A stretch of DNA of 20,714 nucleotides from JANMDU01 sp031376455 (lineage in GTDB: Bacteria > Pseudomonadota > Gammaproteobacteria > Burkholderiales > Burkholderiaceae_C). Shown in pieces: positions 12,634 through 20,377 of this stretch (within the stretch, counting starts at the first letter, position 1; every line of letters begins with the position of its first letter). The position numbers were made by a program, and so were the translations under genes. The notes beneath the pieces are model-generated. The model was not told the origin of the DNA and made no database searches. It was given only the letters and a program-made list of their open reading frames with translations. The DNA is taken from positions 1 to 20,714 of the forward strand of contig JANMDU010000088.1 in the NCBI GenBank assembly GCA_031376455.1. Direction: 5' to 3'.

Positions 12634-13758
12634 CAGCTCTTCAACGCGACGTGTGGAGTAACTATCCCAGCTTTGGCAGCCGGGGCAATGCCAGAAATGC
12701 TGGCTGGCTTCAAAGCCGCAGGATGCACAGCGATATCTCAGAAGGGGCTTAGTCGCTTTATCCAAAGCGCGCTGAACATCGGCTTGCATGCCTTGCGATT
12801 TGAGCCAATCTGCAGCGATAACGAGCGATGGGTCCCTCTGCAGATGCGCTAGTTGCTGCGCTTGCAATGCGCTATTGCCGCCTGCGCTGCTGCGCAATTG
12901 AGCCAACGCTTGCAACACGTCTAGTGAATGCGTGTTGTCGTACAGCGCCTGCAAAACCGTAAGCGCTTCGCTTTGCCGGTGGGTTTGAATGGCAAGCTCA
13001 GCGATCTCGTTTGCTATCAAAGGCGTAGCGCTTGGCGCAGATTCTATGCCGGCTAGCAGGCGATTTAGCGCTTCATTTGTAGCGCCCGAGCGCTTTTCAA
13101 GCTCAGCGAGCGCAATGTGCGCCCTGCCAGATTGCGGCGCGAGGCCAATTGCTTTGAGAAGCGTTGCGCGTTGCTGCTCTGGCGCTTGCGCACTGGCTTG
13201 TTCACACAAGTAATGTGCAGATCGCGTGCTGAAATCGCCCTGCCCGCTGGCCTGCAGCTGCGCAGCAACGCGCTCGGCCTGCGGCCAATCGCGAGTCCGC
13301 TCATAGATCGCAAGGCGCGCTAGGCGCGCTTGCGTTTCAAATTTTCCGCCTTCAAGCTTGGCCAACGCATCTTCTGCGCGATCAAGCAAACCTGCTTGAA
13401 CGTAATCCAAGGCTAGCGCGTGCTGCGCTCTCTCATGCTCTGGTTTAGGCAAATCGCCACGCGCCAGCAAATGCTCATGGACGCGCACGGCGCGATCGTA
13501 TTCGCCCCGGCGGCGAAATAAATTGCCTAAGGCGAAATGCAATTCCGACGTGTCTGGATCTTTTTGCACTGCTTCGATAAAGGCATCAATCGCTTCATCT
13601 TGCTGCTCGTTGAGCAAATGATTGAGGCCTTTGAAATACGCTTTGGGCGAGCGGCGATTGTCGATACGCAACTGACGCAGATCCAGGCGCGAGGCGAGCC
13701 AGCCGAGCACGAAGGCGAGCGGCAAACCAAGCAAGAACCACGTGACATCAATTTCCAT
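12631..13758 (-). CDS. lapB: LPS assembly protein LapB (YciM), TPR protein
   Basis: A 375-residue inner-membrane-anchored protein. An N-terminal membrane helix (about residues 5-22, FLLGLPLAFVLGWLASRL) is followed by a long series of TPR-like helical repeats facing the cytoplasm. A C-terminal rubredoxin-like zinc site has CASC (C344, C347) and CPGC (C358, C361). In E. coli LapB adjusts LPS synthesis by controlling degradation of LpxC through FtsH. Length and domain order match the family. The start codon shares one base with the lapA stop (TGATG), so the two are coupled. The stop codon lies 12 bases before ssrA. Its position about 2.7 kb from the O-antigen cluster is functionally suggestive, but lapAB follow ihfB in many proteobacteria, so the linkage may be passive. 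Confidence 0.92.
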   Translation of the reverse strand: MEIDVTWFLLGLPLAFVLGWLASRLDLRQLRIDNRRSPKAYFKGLNHLLNEQQDEAIDAFIEAVQKDPDTSELHFALGNLFRRRGEYDRAVRVHEHLLARGDLPKPEHERAQHALALDYVQAGLLDRAEDALAKLEGGKFETQARLARLAIYERTRDWPQAERVAAQLQASGQGDFSTRSAHYLCEQASAQAPEQQRATLLKAIGLAPQSGRAHIALAELEKRSGATNEALNRLLAGIESAPSATPLIANEIAELAIQTHRQSEALTVLQALYDNTHSLDVLQALAQLRSSAGGNSALQAQQLAHLQRDPSLVIAADWLKSQGMQADVQRALDKATKPLLRYRCASCGFEASQHFWHCPGCQSWDSYSTRRVEEL

Positions 13759-14075
13759 CAGACCGCTCCATCCTGAGCGCGAGGCAATGGCTGCGGCGAC
13801 AGCTGCGGCTGCGGCTGCGATGCGCTACTCGCTTGCGCAGATGCCAGTTGCTGCGCTTTGCGCTGGCGCCACCAGCGCGGCAGCATGCCGAGCACACCAA
13901 CAAACAGCCCCGCAGTAAATGTGATGAGCAGCAAAACAACCAAGGGCGCTTTCCATTGGTTGCCGAAAAAGAAATGCGCAATTACTTCATGCTGATTGTT
14001 CAGCGCGAAGGCGAAGAGCGTAAAAAAAATGGCTGCCTTCAGTATCCACCGAAGCAGCCATAGGATGTTTTGCAT
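13758..14075 (-). CDS. lapA: LPS assembly protein LapA (two-helix membrane protein)
   Basis: A 105-residue small inner-membrane protein with two predicted membrane helices (about residues 8-27 and 42-66) around the conserved NNQHEVIAHFFFGN segment of LapA-domain proteins, then basic WWRQRKAQQ. The C-terminus is low-complexity, rich in Ser, Gln and Pro (PQPQLSPQPLP), encoded by a repetitive CTG/CGG-rich stretch. LapA acts with LapB in regulating LPS production in E. coli. It follows ihfB after 58 bases with no terminator, and its stop overlaps the lapB start by one base. Confidence 0.88.
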   Translation of the reverse strand: MQNILWLLRWILKAAIFFTLFAFALNNQHEVIAHFFFGNQWKAPLVVLLLITFTAGLFVGVLGMLPRWWRQRKAQQLASAQASSASQPQPQLSPQPLPRAQDGAV

Positions 14076-14133
14076 AAGTCTCGTGGGCTGTTGAGCTCAG
14101 ATTCTACGGGCAAGACGCGCTTGAGAAATACGA

Positions 14134-14445
14134 TTACAACAAGCCTTTGCCTCGCATTTCTTCTGTTTTGGCATCAACCGCTTCACGTAGCGCTTTGCCC
14201 GGCTTGAAATGCGGCACGCGCTTCTCAGGAATCGTCACCGATTCGCCGGTGCGAGGATTGCGCCCCACACGCGGCGGCCGGCGATTCACCGAGAAGCTGC
14301 CAAAACCACGGATTTCAATACGGTGGCCTTTGACCAGCGCTTCGCCAAGTGCGTCAAGAATGGTCTTGACGGCAAATTCAGCGTCGCGCTGGGTAAGCTG
14401 CCCAAATTGCAAGGACAGCGCCTCCACCAGATCAGAACGGGTCAT
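14134..14445 (-). CDS. ihfB: Integration host factor beta subunit
   Basis: A 103-residue DNA-bending protein of the HU/IHF family; with IHF alpha it forms the heterodimer that shapes promoters, recombination sites and replication origins. It starts MTRSDLVEAL and has the DNA-binding arm signature GFGSFSVNRRPPRVGRNPRTG, with the arm-tip proline in RNPRTG. The C-terminus is slightly extended (TEEMRGKGLL). It lies 11 bases after rpsA on the same strand, the conserved rpsA-ihfB arrangement, so it is probably co-transcribed. Confidence 0.94.
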   Translation of the reverse strand: MTRSDLVEALSLQFGQLTQRDAEFAVKTILDALGEALVKGHRIEIRGFGSFSVNRRPPRVGRNPRTGESVTIPEKRVPHFKPGKALREAVDAKTEEMRGKGLL

Positions 14446-14456
14446 GAAGCAACAGA

Positions 14457-16139
14457 TCAGTTATTGTTATCGAGCTTAGCGCGCAGCAATGCACCCAAGC
14501 TGGTTGTACCGGCTGATTCGCGGCTCGATGTTTGGCTCAGATCGGCCATTGCTGCTTGCTCATCGGCATTGTCTTTGGCCTTGACAGACAAAGACACTTG
14601 GCGTGTCTTGCGATCAATGTTGGTGACAACGGCAGTGACTTCATCGCCTTCTTTGAGCACGTTGCGAGCATCTTCCACGCGATCACGGCTGATCTCGCTG
14701 GCGCGCAGGTAGCCCATGATCTCTTGACCAAGATCAATCTCAGCGCCCTTGGCATCAACGGTCTTGACTTTGCCAGTGACTATGGAGCCTTTGTCGTTGA
14801 CCGACGAGAAGGTGGTGAACGCATCGGCATCCAATTGCTTGATGCCAAGGGAGATACGCTCGCGATCCACATCGATGGCCAGCACGATGGCTTCCACGTC
14901 TTGACCCTTTTTGAAGTTCTTGACGGCGGCTTCGCCCGTATCTGTCCACGACAGATCGGACAAATGCACCAAGCCGTCGATGCCAGCAGCCAAACCAACG
15001 AACACGCCGAAATCGGTGATGGACTTGATTGGGCCTTTGACGCGGTCGCCACGCTTGGTGGCCGCTGCAAACTCTTGCCATGGATTGGCTTTGCATTGCT
15101 TCATGCCGAGCGAAATGCGGCGCTTGTCTTCGTCGATCTCCAAGACCATGACTTCAACTTCTTGACCCATCGTCACGAGCTTGTTGGGAGCGATGTTTTT
15201 GTTCGTCCAGTCCATCTCGGAGACGTGTACCAAGCCTTCGATGCCGGGTTCGATTTCCACAAACGCGCCGTAATCGGCGATGTTGGTGATCTTGCCAAAC
15301 ATGCGGGTCTGCGCTGGGTAGCGGCGGCCCACACCCATCCAAGGATCGTCGCCCATTTGCTTGAGGCCCAGAGAAACGCGGTTTTTCTCGGTGTCAAACT
15401 TGAGCACTTTCGCGCTAATTTCTTGGCCAGAAGTCACCACTTCGGAAGGGTGACGCACACGGCGCCATGCCATGTCGGTGATGTGCAGCAAGCCATCCAC
15501 ACCGCCCAAATCGACGAATGCGCCGTATTCGGTGATGTTTTTGACCACGCCCTTGACGATGGAGCCTTCTTTCAAGTTTTCCATCAGCTTGGCGCGCTCT
15601 TCGCCCATGCTGGCTTCTTTCACAGCGCGGTGCGAGAGCACGACGTTGTTGCGCTTGCGATCGAGCTTGATGACTTTGAATTCCAAAGTCTTGTTCTCGT
15701 ACGGAGACAGATCTTTGATCGGGCGCGTCTCAATCAGCGAGCCGGGCAAGAATGCGCGGATGCCGTTGACCAAAACAGTGAGGCCGCCTTTGACTTTGCC
15801 AGAGGTCACGCCAGTAACGAATTCGCCGGATTCCAGCGCTTTTTCTAGGCTGAGCCAAGATGCGAGGCGCTTGGCGGTGTCGCGCGAAAGGATCGTGTCG
15901 CCATAGCCGTTTTCCACAGCGCCGATGGCAACGGAGACGAAATCGCCCACTTTGACTTCAAGCTCGCCTTGGTCGTTTTTAAATTCTGCGATTTCAATAT
16001 AGGCTTCATTCTTGAGGCCAGCGTTCACGACGACGTGGTTGTGGTCAACGCGAATCACTTCGGCGGTGATGACTTCACCGGAGCGCATTTCGGTGCGCTT
16101 GAGCGATTCTTCAAAGAGGGCTGCAAAAGATTCTGACAT
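14457..16139 (-). CDS. rpsA: 30S ribosomal protein S1
   Basis: A 560-residue protein with six successive S1/OB RNA-binding domains, the same layout as E. coli S1 (557 residues). Repeated signatures include EYGAFVDLGGVDGLLHITDM, DYGAFVEIEPGIEGLVHVSE and DFGVFVGLAAGIDGLVHLSD. S1 binds mRNA leaders and helps load them on the 30S subunit. The frame is open to 16235, but the ATG at 16139 gives the standard start MSESFAALFEESL and has a ribosome binding site (AGGAAA). The 172-base leader between aroA-cmk and this gene contains a palindrome and a hairpin and could carry its promoter and autoregulatory elements. A long open frame on the opposite strand is only a codon shadow. Confidence 0.96.
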   Translation of the reverse strand: MSESFAALFEESLKRTEMRSGEVITAEVIRVDHNHVVVNAGLKNEAYIEIAEFKNDQGELEVKVGDFVSVAIGAVENGYGDTILSRDTAKRLASWLSLEKALESGEFVTGVTSGKVKGGLTVLVNGIRAFLPGSLIETRPIKDLSPYENKTLEFKVIKLDRKRNNVVLSHRAVKEASMGEERAKLMENLKEGSIVKGVVKNITEYGAFVDLGGVDGLLHITDMAWRRVRHPSEVVTSGQEISAKVLKFDTEKNRVSLGLKQMGDDPWMGVGRRYPAQTRMFGKITNIADYGAFVEIEPGIEGLVHVSEMDWTNKNIAPNKLVTMGQEVEVMVLEIDEDKRRISLGMKQCKANPWQEFAAATKRGDRVKGPIKSITDFGVFVGLAAGIDGLVHLSDLSWTDTGEAAVKNFKKGQDVEAIVLAIDVDRERISLGIKQLDADAFTTFSSVNDKGSIVTGKVKTVDAKGAEIDLGQEIMGYLRASEISRDRVEDARNVLKEGDEVTAVVTNIDRKTRQVSLSVKAKDNADEQAAMADLSQTSSRESAGTTSLGALLRAKLDNNN

Positions 16140-16218
16140 GAGATTTCCTGAATTAGCGCAAAGCAGCAAATGGCGACGGAATGCCGCTTCAAATTTGATA
16201 GCAGTTAGCGCAGGTTTT

Positions 16219-16235
16219 ATGCCGGCTGGCGGCAT
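16219..16235 (-). promoter_or_regulatory. Hairpin in the rpsA leader
   Basis: ATGCCG and CGGCAT form a perfect 6-base-pair stem around a 5-base loop, 80 bases before the rpsA start. No T-run follows on either strand, so it is not an intrinsic terminator. It could contribute to S1 autoregulation, known in E. coli to involve leader structure; this is inference. Confidence 0.35.
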
Positions 16236-16303
16236 GGTTCGTTAAAAATCCTGATAACCGTGCGCATGCAGCGCGAAGGGGGTCAGCAGGGCCTTGTGCT
16301 CAG

Positions 16304-16317
16304 TTGTGAATTCACAA
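16304..16317. promoter_or_regulatory. 14-base perfect palindrome over the aroA-cmk stop
   Basis: TTGTGAATTCACAA is a perfect inverted repeat that includes the TGA stop of aroA-cmk (16312-16314) and lies 165 bases before rpsA. It has the form of a dimeric regulator site, but no known operator is matched with confidence. Confidence 0.3.
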
Positions 16318-18324
16318 ACCAAGCTTGCTACGCCATTGGCTCTGAACAAAGATGATCGATTCTTCGATGGTTTGCTCGGAATTGTCCAAAAGAACAGCAT
16401 CCTCAGCAGGCTTTAACGGCGCAGATGAACGAGAAGAATCTCGCAAATCGCGCGCCTCTAAATCATTGCGGAGGATGTCAAGTTTAGCAGAAATCCCCTT
16501 TGAAATCAACTGCTTATAGCGCCGCTCGGCTCGTGTGGCGCTACTGGCGGTCAAGAAGATTTTGAGCGGCGCGGCGGGGAAAATCACCGTTCCCATATCA
16601 CGGCCATCCGCTACCAAGCCCGGCAGCCTTGCAAAGCTGTGTTGCAAAGCCGTGAGCGCAGCTCGCACAGCAGGGAAAACAGACACTTTCGACGCGCCAA
16701 TGCCCATCTCTTCGCTGCGAATCAATTCGCTCACATCATCTTCATTGAGAAGCACAGCCTCGCCTTCAAACACCACCGGCAGATGCGCGGCGATTTTTGC
16801 CAGCGCGGTTTCGTCGTCCCAAGCAATGCCTTGCTGCTTGGCGGCCAGCGCAGTTAAGCGGTAGAGAGCGCCAGAATCTAGGTAATGAAAGCCAAGCTGC
16901 TGCGCCACGCGGCTGGCGAGTGTGCCCTTGCCGGAGGCTGTTGGGCCATCGATGCAAATCACAGGGACGCTGCGCGACTGCACCACGCTGAATAAGGTTT
17001 CAAAATAATCGGGGAAAGTCTTGGCCACGCATTTCGGATCTTCGATGCGCACGGCGACGCCAGCTGGATTGAACGCTGCCAAAGAAAAACACATCGCCAT
17101 GCGGTGATCGTCATAGGTGTGGATACTGGCGGCTTTCCAATCGCTTAAGTTCGGCGGCGTGATGCTGATGAAATCATGGCCTTCTTCAACCCTTGCGCCC
17201 AGCTTGCGCAACTCAGTTGTCATCGCGGCGATGCGGTCGGTTTCTTTCACGCGCCAGCTGGCGATGTTGCGCAAAGTCGTTGTGCCGTCTGCGTACAACG
17301 CCATGATGCCGAGCGTCATCGCGGCATCGGGGATGTGGTTGCAATCGAGGTCAATGGCTTTGAGTGGCCAAGCACCTCGGCAGACCTCGAGATGGTTCTC
17401 ACCGCTGGTCACCACAGCCCCCATTTGCCGCGCCGCATCAATAAAGCGAATATCGCCTTGAATGGCACGCTCACTTAAACCCTCAATACGTATTCCGTGG
17501 TCATTTTTTAAGCCTTTTTGCTCATTCTCCGGCGTAGTTATTGCGCCAAGCGCTATGAAATAGCTAGCAGACGAGGCATCGGCCTCCACCCATATTTCAC
17601 CGGGCGATTGGTATCTCGCGCCTTGCAATATCGTGAACCGTTTCCATGCATCACGTTTGACTACGATACCGAATTTCTCCAGCAAATTCAGCGTGATTTC
17701 GATGTACGGTTTGGAGATCAGATCGCCCATCACATCAATGTGAATATCTTGCTTAGCGACTAATGGCAACGCGAGAAGCAAAGCGGTCAGGAATTGACTC
17801 GACACATCTCCGCGCACTGCAATCGGCGCATCGAGCTTCAAGCTCGGCTGGCCAATCTTGAGCGGCGGAAAACCATTGTTGCCCATGTAGTCAATCTGGC
17901 AACCGAGCTGCTGCAGTGCATCCACCAGATCGCCTATCGGCCGCTCGTGCATGCGCGGCACGCCGGAGAGCACAAAATCTCCGCCGAGCACGGCCAGAGC
18001 AGCTGTCAGTGGGCGCATCGCTGTGCCAGCATTGCCAAGAAAAAGCTTGGCGGCATGTTTCGGCGCTTGGCCTCCCAGTCCAGTGATAGCCACATCTGTT
18101 GAAACACCGCCAACTTGTCGCTCCACCCCGCAGCCGAGTTGCTCTAGCGCAGAGAGCATCACGCGCGTGTCATCTGAATCGAGCAAATCATGAATCAGCG
18201 TGCGTTCGCTGGAGAGTGCAGCGAGCAAAAGAATGCGATTGGAAATACTTTTTGAGCCGGGCAGTTGCACCGTGCCCGCTGCGCTTTGCAAAGGCGGCAG
18301 GTCGAGGAAGTCTGTAGAAAACAT
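16312..18324 (-). CDS. aroA-cmk: Fused EPSP synthase and (d)CMP kinase
   Basis: A 670-residue fusion. Residues 1 to about 447 are 5-enolpyruvylshikimate-3-phosphate synthase of the shikimate pathway: LPGSKSISNR (21-30) binds shikimate 3-phosphate and LFLGNAGTAMRPL is the class I motif with the glycine-alanine pair. Residues about 452-670 are cytidylate kinase, with P-loop GPTASGKGT (460-468), YLDSGALYR and VADGRDMGTVIFP. The fusion joins neighbouring genes that are separate in many bacteria and is, as I recall, common in Comamonadaceae and relatives. The AroA half carries an extra 15-residue hydrophilic loop (TTPENEQKGLKNDHG) after YFIALGAI. The gene follows tyrA by 29 bases and precedes rpsA by 172 bases. 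Confidence 0.95.
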   Translation of the reverse strand: MFSTDFLDLPPLQSAAGTVQLPGSKSISNRILLLAALSSERTLIHDLLDSDDTRVMLSALEQLGCGVERQVGGVSTDVAITGLGGQAPKHAAKLFLGNAGTAMRPLTAALAVLGGDFVLSGVPRMHERPIGDLVDALQQLGCQIDYMGNNGFPPLKIGQPSLKLDAPIAVRGDVSSQFLTALLLALPLVAKQDIHIDVMGDLISKPYIEITLNLLEKFGIVVKRDAWKRFTILQGARYQSPGEIWVEADASSASYFIALGAITTPENEQKGLKNDHGIRIEGLSERAIQGDIRFIDAARQMGAVVTSGENHLEVCRGAWPLKAIDLDCNHIPDAAMTLGIMALYADGTTTLRNIASWRVKETDRIAAMTTELRKLGARVEEGHDFISITPPNLSDWKAASIHTYDDHRMAMCFSLAAFNPAGVAVRIEDPKCVAKTFPDYFETLFSVVQSRSVPVICIDGPTASGKGTLASRVAQQLGFHYLDSGALYRLTALAAKQQGIAWDDETALAKIAAHLPVVFEGEAVLLNEDDVSELIRSEEMGIGASKVSVFPAVRAALTALQHSFARLPGLVADGRDMGTVIFPAAPLKIFLTASSATRAERRYKQLISKGISAKLDILRNDLEARDLRDSSRSSAPLKPAEDAVLLDNSEQTIEESIIFVQSQWRSKLGL

Positions 18325-18353
18325 AGGCGCTGAGTTGCAAAATGAGCGTCAGA

Positions 18354-19223
18354 TCACTTGCGCTGCGTCATCTTCCACTGGGCGCGCGTGAGGCTAGCGC
18401 GATCAATCTCATGCTCAAGCTGATCGGCTTGCTCTGCTTGCATCAAGCGCTCCAGCGCTTGTAGCGCCTTCTGGAAATGCCGCGATTGCGCGAGCAGCTC
18501 TTGCCGATTGGCCATGAGCACATCCGTCCAGAGCTTGGAATCGCTCGCGGCAATGCGCGTGAAATCTCTGAAGCCCATGCCCGCAAGAGACAAATACTCG
18601 CGGCCATTGGGCTGATCCGTGATCGCATTCATCATTGCAAACGCAATCAAATGCGGCAAATGGCTTACTGCCGCGTAAGCCGAATCATGCGCCTCAGGCG
18701 ACATTTTCAGCACTTGGCAGCCCAGCGCCTCCCAAAGCGCCGTCGCTTTGGCAAGCTGCACAGTTTGCGTACGCTCAATTGGCGTGATGATGACTTGCTT
18801 CTTGTCGTACAGCATCACATCGGCATGCTCAACGCCCGAGAGCTCCTTGCCCGCTATCGGATGCGCCGCCACAAACACACCCACTTGGTCTTTCAGCACA
18901 CGCCGCGCCGCATCCACCACATTGCGCTTGGTCGAACCCACATCCATCACAAGCGTGTCAGGCGTGAGAATGTGCTTGATGCTTTTAAGCGTGGCTTCAA
19001 TCGCGGCCACTGGCACGGCGATCAATACCAAATCTGCGCCCGAAGCCGCCAGCAAAGCAGACGGTGCCTCGACATCAATCACGCCCATCTTCAAAGCGCG
19101 TTGCGTCGTTGAAGGAGATTTGCTGTAACCGACCACCCGCTTGACCAAGCCCGCTTTTTTCATGGCCAGAGCAAATGAGCCGCCCATCAGGCCACAGCCG
19201 ATCAATCCGAGTTGGTCAAACAT
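18354..19223 (-). CDS. tyrA: Prephenate (arogenate) dehydrogenase
   Basis: A 289-residue NAD(P)-dependent dehydrogenase that converts prephenate to 4-hydroxyphenylpyruvate (or arogenate to tyrosine). It starts with the Rossmann motif GCGLMGGS (9-16). DVGSTKR, HPIAGKELSG and SHLPHLIAFA contain the substrate-binding and catalytic residues of the family. The frame is open to 19283, overlapping pheA. The ATG at 19223 is preferred because it places the Rossmann motif at the N-terminus, lies 14 bases after the pheA stop and has an AAGAAGAAG ribosome binding site. Cofactor and substrate preference cannot be read with confidence. Confidence 0.93.
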   Translation of the reverse strand: MFDQLGLIGCGLMGGSFALAMKKAGLVKRVVGYSKSPSTTQRALKMGVIDVEAPSALLAASGADLVLIAVPVAAIEATLKSIKHILTPDTLVMDVGSTKRNVVDAARRVLKDQVGVFVAAHPIAGKELSGVEHADVMLYDKKQVIITPIERTQTVQLAKATALWEALGCQVLKMSPEAHDSAYAAVSHLPHLIAFAMMNAITDQPNGREYLSLAGMGFRDFTRIAASDSKLWTDVLMANRQELLAQSRHFQKALQALERLMQAEQADQLEHEIDRASLTRAQWKMTQRK

Positions 19224-19237
19224 AATGCTTCTTCTTT

Positions 19238-20323
19238 TTAAGAGCTGACTGGGTACGAACCCAAGACTTTGAAATACGCGCACAGCCCTTGCAACTCGTT
19301 CAGAGCCTTTGCCACATGCGTATCTTGCGCATGGCCTTGCAAATCAATATAAAAATAATATTCCCATTGCCCCGTGCGAGCGGGGCGAGATTCAAAGCGC
19401 GTCATGGATACGCCATGGTTCTTCAGTGGCACGAGCAGATCGTGTACAGCGCCTGGCTTGTTCGGCACAGAGATGATCAAGCTGGTGCAGTCTTTACCGC
19501 TGGGCTGAGGCGCAGGAATCGTATCGGGCAATGCAATGATGCAAAAACGCGTGCGGTTGTAGGCATCGTCTTGAATCGCGTGGCTAGCAATGTGCAAGCC
19601 GTATACGCTGGCAGCGCGCTCGCCCGAAATACCCGCCCAGGTTGGATTTTCCTTGGCCAAGCGCGCGCCTTCTGCGTTGCTAGAAACTGCTTTGCGCTCT
19701 GCGTGGGGCAAATGCTTGTTGAGCCATTCTTGACATTGCGCCAGCGCCTGCGGGTGCGCGGCCACCACCTCAATACCGTCCAAGTTTTGCGATTGACGCA
19801 GCAGATGATGGCGCACCATCAGGCTGACTTCGCCCACGATATTCGCCGGCGTTTGCAGCATCAAATCCAAGCTGCGCGTGACCGGCCCCTCGGTGGAATT
19901 CTCAACACCCACCACGCCAAAATGCGCTGAGCCCGCCGCCGTGGCTTGAAACACCTGATCAAAATTCGCGCAGTAAATCAGCTCAACGGATGAACCAAAA
20001 AACTCCAGCGCCGCCTGCTCACAAAAAGTGCCCGCTGGTCCGAGCACAGCCACACGTTGCGCCGCCTCCAAGCTGCGGCAAGCTGACATGATTTCGCGCC
20101 AAATATGGCTCACGTTATCCGCTTTAAGAGGCCCAGTGTTAACGCTTTGCAAACCCGCAATCACCTGCGCCTCGCGCTCAGGCCGATACACCGCTGAACC
20201 CTCGAGCCGCTTGATCTCGCCGACCTCGCCCGCGAGAGCAGCACGGCGATTCAGAGCGACCAAAAGGTCTTGATCGACAGCATCAATCTCTATGCGCAGC
20301 TGAGAAAGAGTTTTAGTGCTCAT
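19238..20323 (-). CDS. pheA: Bifunctional chorismate mutase/prephenate dehydratase (P-protein)
   Basis: A 361-residue enzyme for phenylalanine synthesis. Residues 1 to about 88 are an AroQ-type chorismate mutase (LRIEIDAVDQDLLVALNRR, VYRPERE). Residues about 90-270 are prephenate dehydratase with GPAGTF (95-100), ENSTEG (141-146) and NRTRF (256-260), whose TRF holds the catalytic threonine. Residues about 280-357 are the ACT regulatory domain with KPGAVHDLL and ESRP (311-314), the phenylalanine-binding motif, so feedback inhibition is expected. It follows gyrA after 54 bases and is followed 14 bases later by tyrA. The serC gene often found between gyrA and pheA in Burkholderiales is absent here. 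Confidence 0.95.
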   Translation of the reverse strand: MSTKTLSQLRIEIDAVDQDLLVALNRRAALAGEVGEIKRLEGSAVYRPEREAQVIAGLQSVNTGPLKADNVSHIWREIMSACRSLEAAQRVAVLGPAGTFCEQAALEFFGSSVELIYCANFDQVFQATAAGSAHFGVVGVENSTEGPVTRSLDLMLQTPANIVGEVSLMVRHHLLRQSQNLDGIEVVAAHPQALAQCQEWLNKHLPHAERKAVSSNAEGARLAKENPTWAGISGERAASVYGLHIASHAIQDDAYNRTRFCIIALPDTIPAPQPSGKDCTSLIISVPNKPGAVHDLLVPLKNHGVSMTRFESRPARTGQWEYYFYIDLQGHAQDTHVAKALNELQGLCAYFKVLGSYPVSS

Positions 20324-20357
20324 TTATGCAATTAGCCGGCGTATTTACTGCGTAGAG

Positions 20358-20376
20358 TGCTATTAAAATAATAGCA
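20358..20376 (-). repeat. Perfect AT-rich inverted repeat after gyrA
   Basis: TGCTATTA and TAATAGCA form an 8-base-pair stem with a 3-base loop, starting one base after the gyrA stop. No T-run follows, so it is at best a weak terminator. It shares the string ATAGCAGTTA with the rpsA leader (about 16199) and resembles short dispersed repeats I recall from Comamonadaceae intergenic DNA. Confidence 0.5.
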
Positions 20377-20377
20377 G

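Noticed and set aside
12311..12852. Short plus-strand open frames within ssrA and the end of lapB
   Set aside because: They are antisense to tmRNA and to the zinc-site end of lapB; no protein features.
14532..15848. Open frame of 438 codons on the plus strand
   Set aside because: It lies fully antisense to rpsA; its composition is the complement of S1 repeats and it has no recognisable domain.
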